This document shows positions 5,647 to 7,222 of a stretch of DNA of 7,222 nucleotides, piece after piece (the first letter of the stretch is position 1; every line of letters starts with the position of its first letter). Both the position numbers and the translations under genes were made by a program. Location of the stretch: contig JAGIAF010000177.1 in the NCBI GenBank assembly GCA_017745015.1, positions 1 to 7,222 on the forward strand, given 5' to 3'. The stretch is from Bdellovibrio sp. (GTDB taxonomy: Bacteria > Bdellovibrionota > Bdellovibrionia > Bdellovibrionales > Bdellovibrionaceae). The notes under the pieces were generated by a model that was given only the letters and a program-made list of their open reading frames with translations, searched no databases and was not told where the DNA came from.

Positions 5647-6756
5647 CTAATTCGCAAATACTTGAGAACAAACGGGCGCTGGAAACCAAGACTTCGACGA
5701 TTTTAAAGTATCAATAGTAGTGGCAATTTCTTTTGGCAGTTTCGCGCCCCAATACTTTTCCGCTTCCTGAAGAAGGCGAGTTGCTTCAACTTTATCCTCA
5801 GAAGCAAGTAAGAAAGAATTTGCGGTCCTACGATCATAAGAAAACTCACTTATTAAAGCCGCTTGACGTATTGTCGTATGAATAGGAGCGCTAGGATAAA
5901 AGGACCTTAAAAGATTGGTCAATGCTCCTTCCTCCTTCCCAAATTTAACCAGAACCTCAAAAGTTAAAGATTCCTCACCAAACACAGCAATAGCTTGTTC
6001 AACCATAATCTCAGAACCGATTTTTAAAACTTCTTGAAACGTATCCTGAGAATTCGCTCCTCCAAGTGACATTTTCTCCATCGCAGCTTTGCTTCTTGCA
6101 TGCAGGTCGACAAAATTGGAGCTCGATGCAAACTCAGGATGAGCTTGTTGAAAAAGAGACGTTTGAGAGGGTGCAAAAAGCTTATTGAAAGTGATCTTCT
6201 TGAATTCATTTACGCCCATGACAAACTCTTTCGTCAATGCGTTGGCATCAATGATGGTCATCCACTGACGGACGTTATCATTTCCAACCCCAGAGAGACC
6301 TGACTGCAAAAGGCTTCTGGAAAGCCATGCCCATGGTATCGAGCCATCGTTAGATATAGAACGGACAATCTCGATATCGTGTGGAACGTCAATAACCATC
6401 AACGTGTTACCATAAGAACTCGAGTCCACCGGATTCAGAGATGCATAAAAACCACCACCAACTCGACCTTGTTGCTGCAAAAGCCTTTGTAACAATTCAG
6501 GAGAAATTTTACCAGCTTCATTCCATTGCTTAGCTTGCTCAGGTGTTGCCCTACCCCAGTGATAAAGATGAGTTCCCTTTTTTATAACTTCAACATCGCC
6601 GACTTTTCTTTTAACGGGCTTACCATAAATCTGAAATTCCGCCCAAACTTCTTGAGTACCATATTCTGTATCGACTATTTCAATAATACCGTGGGACTTC
6701 GCGCCATACGCAAAGAATGGAAGAAGCAAGCTGACCACCATAATAAGATACCTCAT
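5647..6756 (-). CDS. Secreted ADP-ribosyltransferase-like protein (H-Y-E type) with C-terminal CxxVF tag
   Basis: A 369-aa exported protein, probably transferring ADP-ribose from NAD. The ATG at 6756 follows GGAGG (6767-6763) by 6 nt and overlaps the upstream TAA by one base (TAATG), so translation is coupled. Residues 1-19 are a Sec signal peptide. Residues about 60-195 show the diphtheria-toxin/PARP-type transferase pattern in order: LYHWG with His66, a helix, GGGFYAS with Tyr104, SSSYG with Tyr115, and VNEFKKITF with Glu184. The two Tyr are 11 apart, as in diphtheria toxin (54/65) and PARP1 (896/907); the NEF context resembles NEY at the PARP1 catalytic Glu. His-to-Tyr is 38 and Tyr-to-Glu 80 residues, slightly different from those enzymes (about 33 and 93). 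Residues 200-355 are helical and unrecognised. Ends PVCSQVFAN, with Cys363 the only cysteine. No protein family was assigned by search; the call rests on motif order and spacing. Target is unknown. Confidence 0.72.
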   Translation of the reverse strand: MRYLIMVVSLLLPFFAYGAKSHGIIEIVDTEYGTQEVWAEFQIYGKPVKRKVGDVEVIKKGTHLYHWGRATPEQAKQWNEAGKISPELLQRLLQQQGRVGGGFYASLNPVDSSSYGNTLMVIDVPHDIEIVRSISNDGSIPWAWLSRSLLQSGLSGVGNDNVRQWMTIIDANALTKEFVMGVNEFKKITFNKLFAPSQTSLFQQAHPEFASSSNFVDLHARSKAAMEKMSLGGANSQDTFQEVLKIGSEIMVEQAIAVFGEESLTFEVLVKFGKEEGALTNLLRSFYPSAPIHTTIRQAALISEFSYDRRTANSFLLASEDKVEATRLLQEAEKYWGAKLPKEIATTIDTLKSSKSWFPAPVCSQVFAN

Positions 6757-7222
6757 TAATGACCTCCAAATACATGGGCGCAGCTTGGATGTGGAACAAA
6801 TATTTCCTCAAGTCGCTTCACTTCCGCTTCAATAACATTAGAATCCATGATTTGAGCTGTTTTCGTCGCCTCTTTTGCCACTGTATCAAAATCAGGAAAC
6901 GAGAAGGTATCAGACAACTCTCTGGCACCGCCCATTGACGTCAACTCCTTCAAAAGGCCTACAAGAGTTTGTTGGGACATTTTATTTTGAACAGCAAAAA
7001 TGATTTTACCTTCGGCGATCGTTTTCCTTTCGCGAGCAAGGAAGTCTGCGCGAATTGTATCTGCATCTTGCGGGCGCATCTTCACCAAGCGATCGGCTGT
7101 ATCGCGAATGATTTGAACGCGATCCGCAACCAGCTCTTCAACACCAATGGTGCGTTTGAAATATTTCAGCATGGCATTGGCGCCAGCCGAGTTTGAACGA
7201 ACCTCAAACTCTATACCCAATT
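6756..7222 (-). CDS. Unknown protein, C-terminal part only, with CxxVF tag (partial, start beyond right edge)
   Basis: The frame is open to the right edge, so the visible 155 codons are the C-terminal part of a longer protein; a TTG at 7220 is in frame but has no visible ribosome site. The visible part is charged and helical, with DRVQIIRDTADRLVK and a stretch around DSNVIEAEVKRLEEIF likely forming amphipathic helices. No family is recognised. It ends PSCAHVFGGH, and the Cys (codon 6782-6780) is the only cysteine visible. The stop TAA shares a base with the start of the transferase-like gene and the final codons contain that gene's GGAGG ribosome site, so the genes are one operon. The shared terminal motif suggests it is exported as well, but its N-terminus cannot be checked here. 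Confidence 0.75.
   Translation of the reverse strand, partial: LGIEFEVRSNSAGANAMLKYFKRTIGVEELVADRVQIIRDTADRLVKMRPQDADTIRADFLARERKTIAEGKIIFAVQNKMSQQTLVGLLKELTSMGGARELSDTFSFPDFDTVAKEATKTAQIMDSNVIEAEVKRLEEIFVPHPSCAHVFGGH

Noticed and set aside
5642..5689. Upstream in-frame start of the phosphorylase-fold gene at 5689
   Set aside because: It would overlap the previous gene and bury the signal peptide behind 16 residues.

Overview
The window looks like a chromosomal stretch from a Bdellovibrio-like predatory or otherwise Gram-negative deltaproteobacterial-type genome. The support is moderate GC, tightly packed genes, several Sec-secreted proteins without recognisable close families, and a MotA/ExbB plus OmpA stator pair of a kind seen in that group. 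The taxon is an inference from gene style, not from a marker gene.

Layout. (1) Positions 1-2360, minus strand: a two-gene stator module. An OmpA/MotB-like protein has one transmembrane helix with an Asp, a roughly 310-residue coiled coil containing ten perfect heptad repeats, and a C-terminal OmpA-like domain. It is followed 12 nt later by a MotA/TolQ/ExbB-type channel protein that runs off the left edge. (2) Positions 2490-3906: a redox or stress regulation module. A minus-strand Rrf2-family regulator is followed by a tiny Cys-rich DUF5522 protein, and both are divergent from a plus-strand NfsB-like nitroreductase. The shared 111-bp spacer contains a perfect 8-bp inverted repeat that overlaps the -35 box of the nitroreductase promoter and is a candidate Rrf2 operator. 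(3) Positions 3907-4126: a convergent terminator region with two strong hairpins ending in T tracts and one extra 12-bp hairpin between them. (4) Positions 4127-7222, minus strand: a tightly coupled operon of at least three genes (an unknown protein cut by the window edge, a secreted ADP-ribosyltransferase-like protein, a secreted nucleoside-phosphorylase-fold protein). Junctions are a 1-base TAATG overlap and a 5-nt gap.

The most interesting part is the third operon. The middle protein carries a signal peptide and all three elements of a diphtheria-toxin/PARP-type H-Y-E ADP-ribosyltransferase site (His66, Tyr104 with a second Tyr exactly 11 residues later, and Glu184 in an N-E-F context). 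The next protein is exported and has a nucleosidase/phosphorylase fold with the Gly-rich loop, Glu and Asp of the 5'-methylthioadenosine/PNP superfamily. All three products end in the same short tag, Cys-x-x-Val-Phe plus 2-3 residues, and in each visible sequence that Cys is the only cysteine. This suggests a shared terminal sorting, anchoring or crosslinking signal on a set of exported NAD/nucleoside-directed enzymes, perhaps acting on prey or on a competitor. The function is inference; the motifs and gene arrangement are read directly from the sequence.
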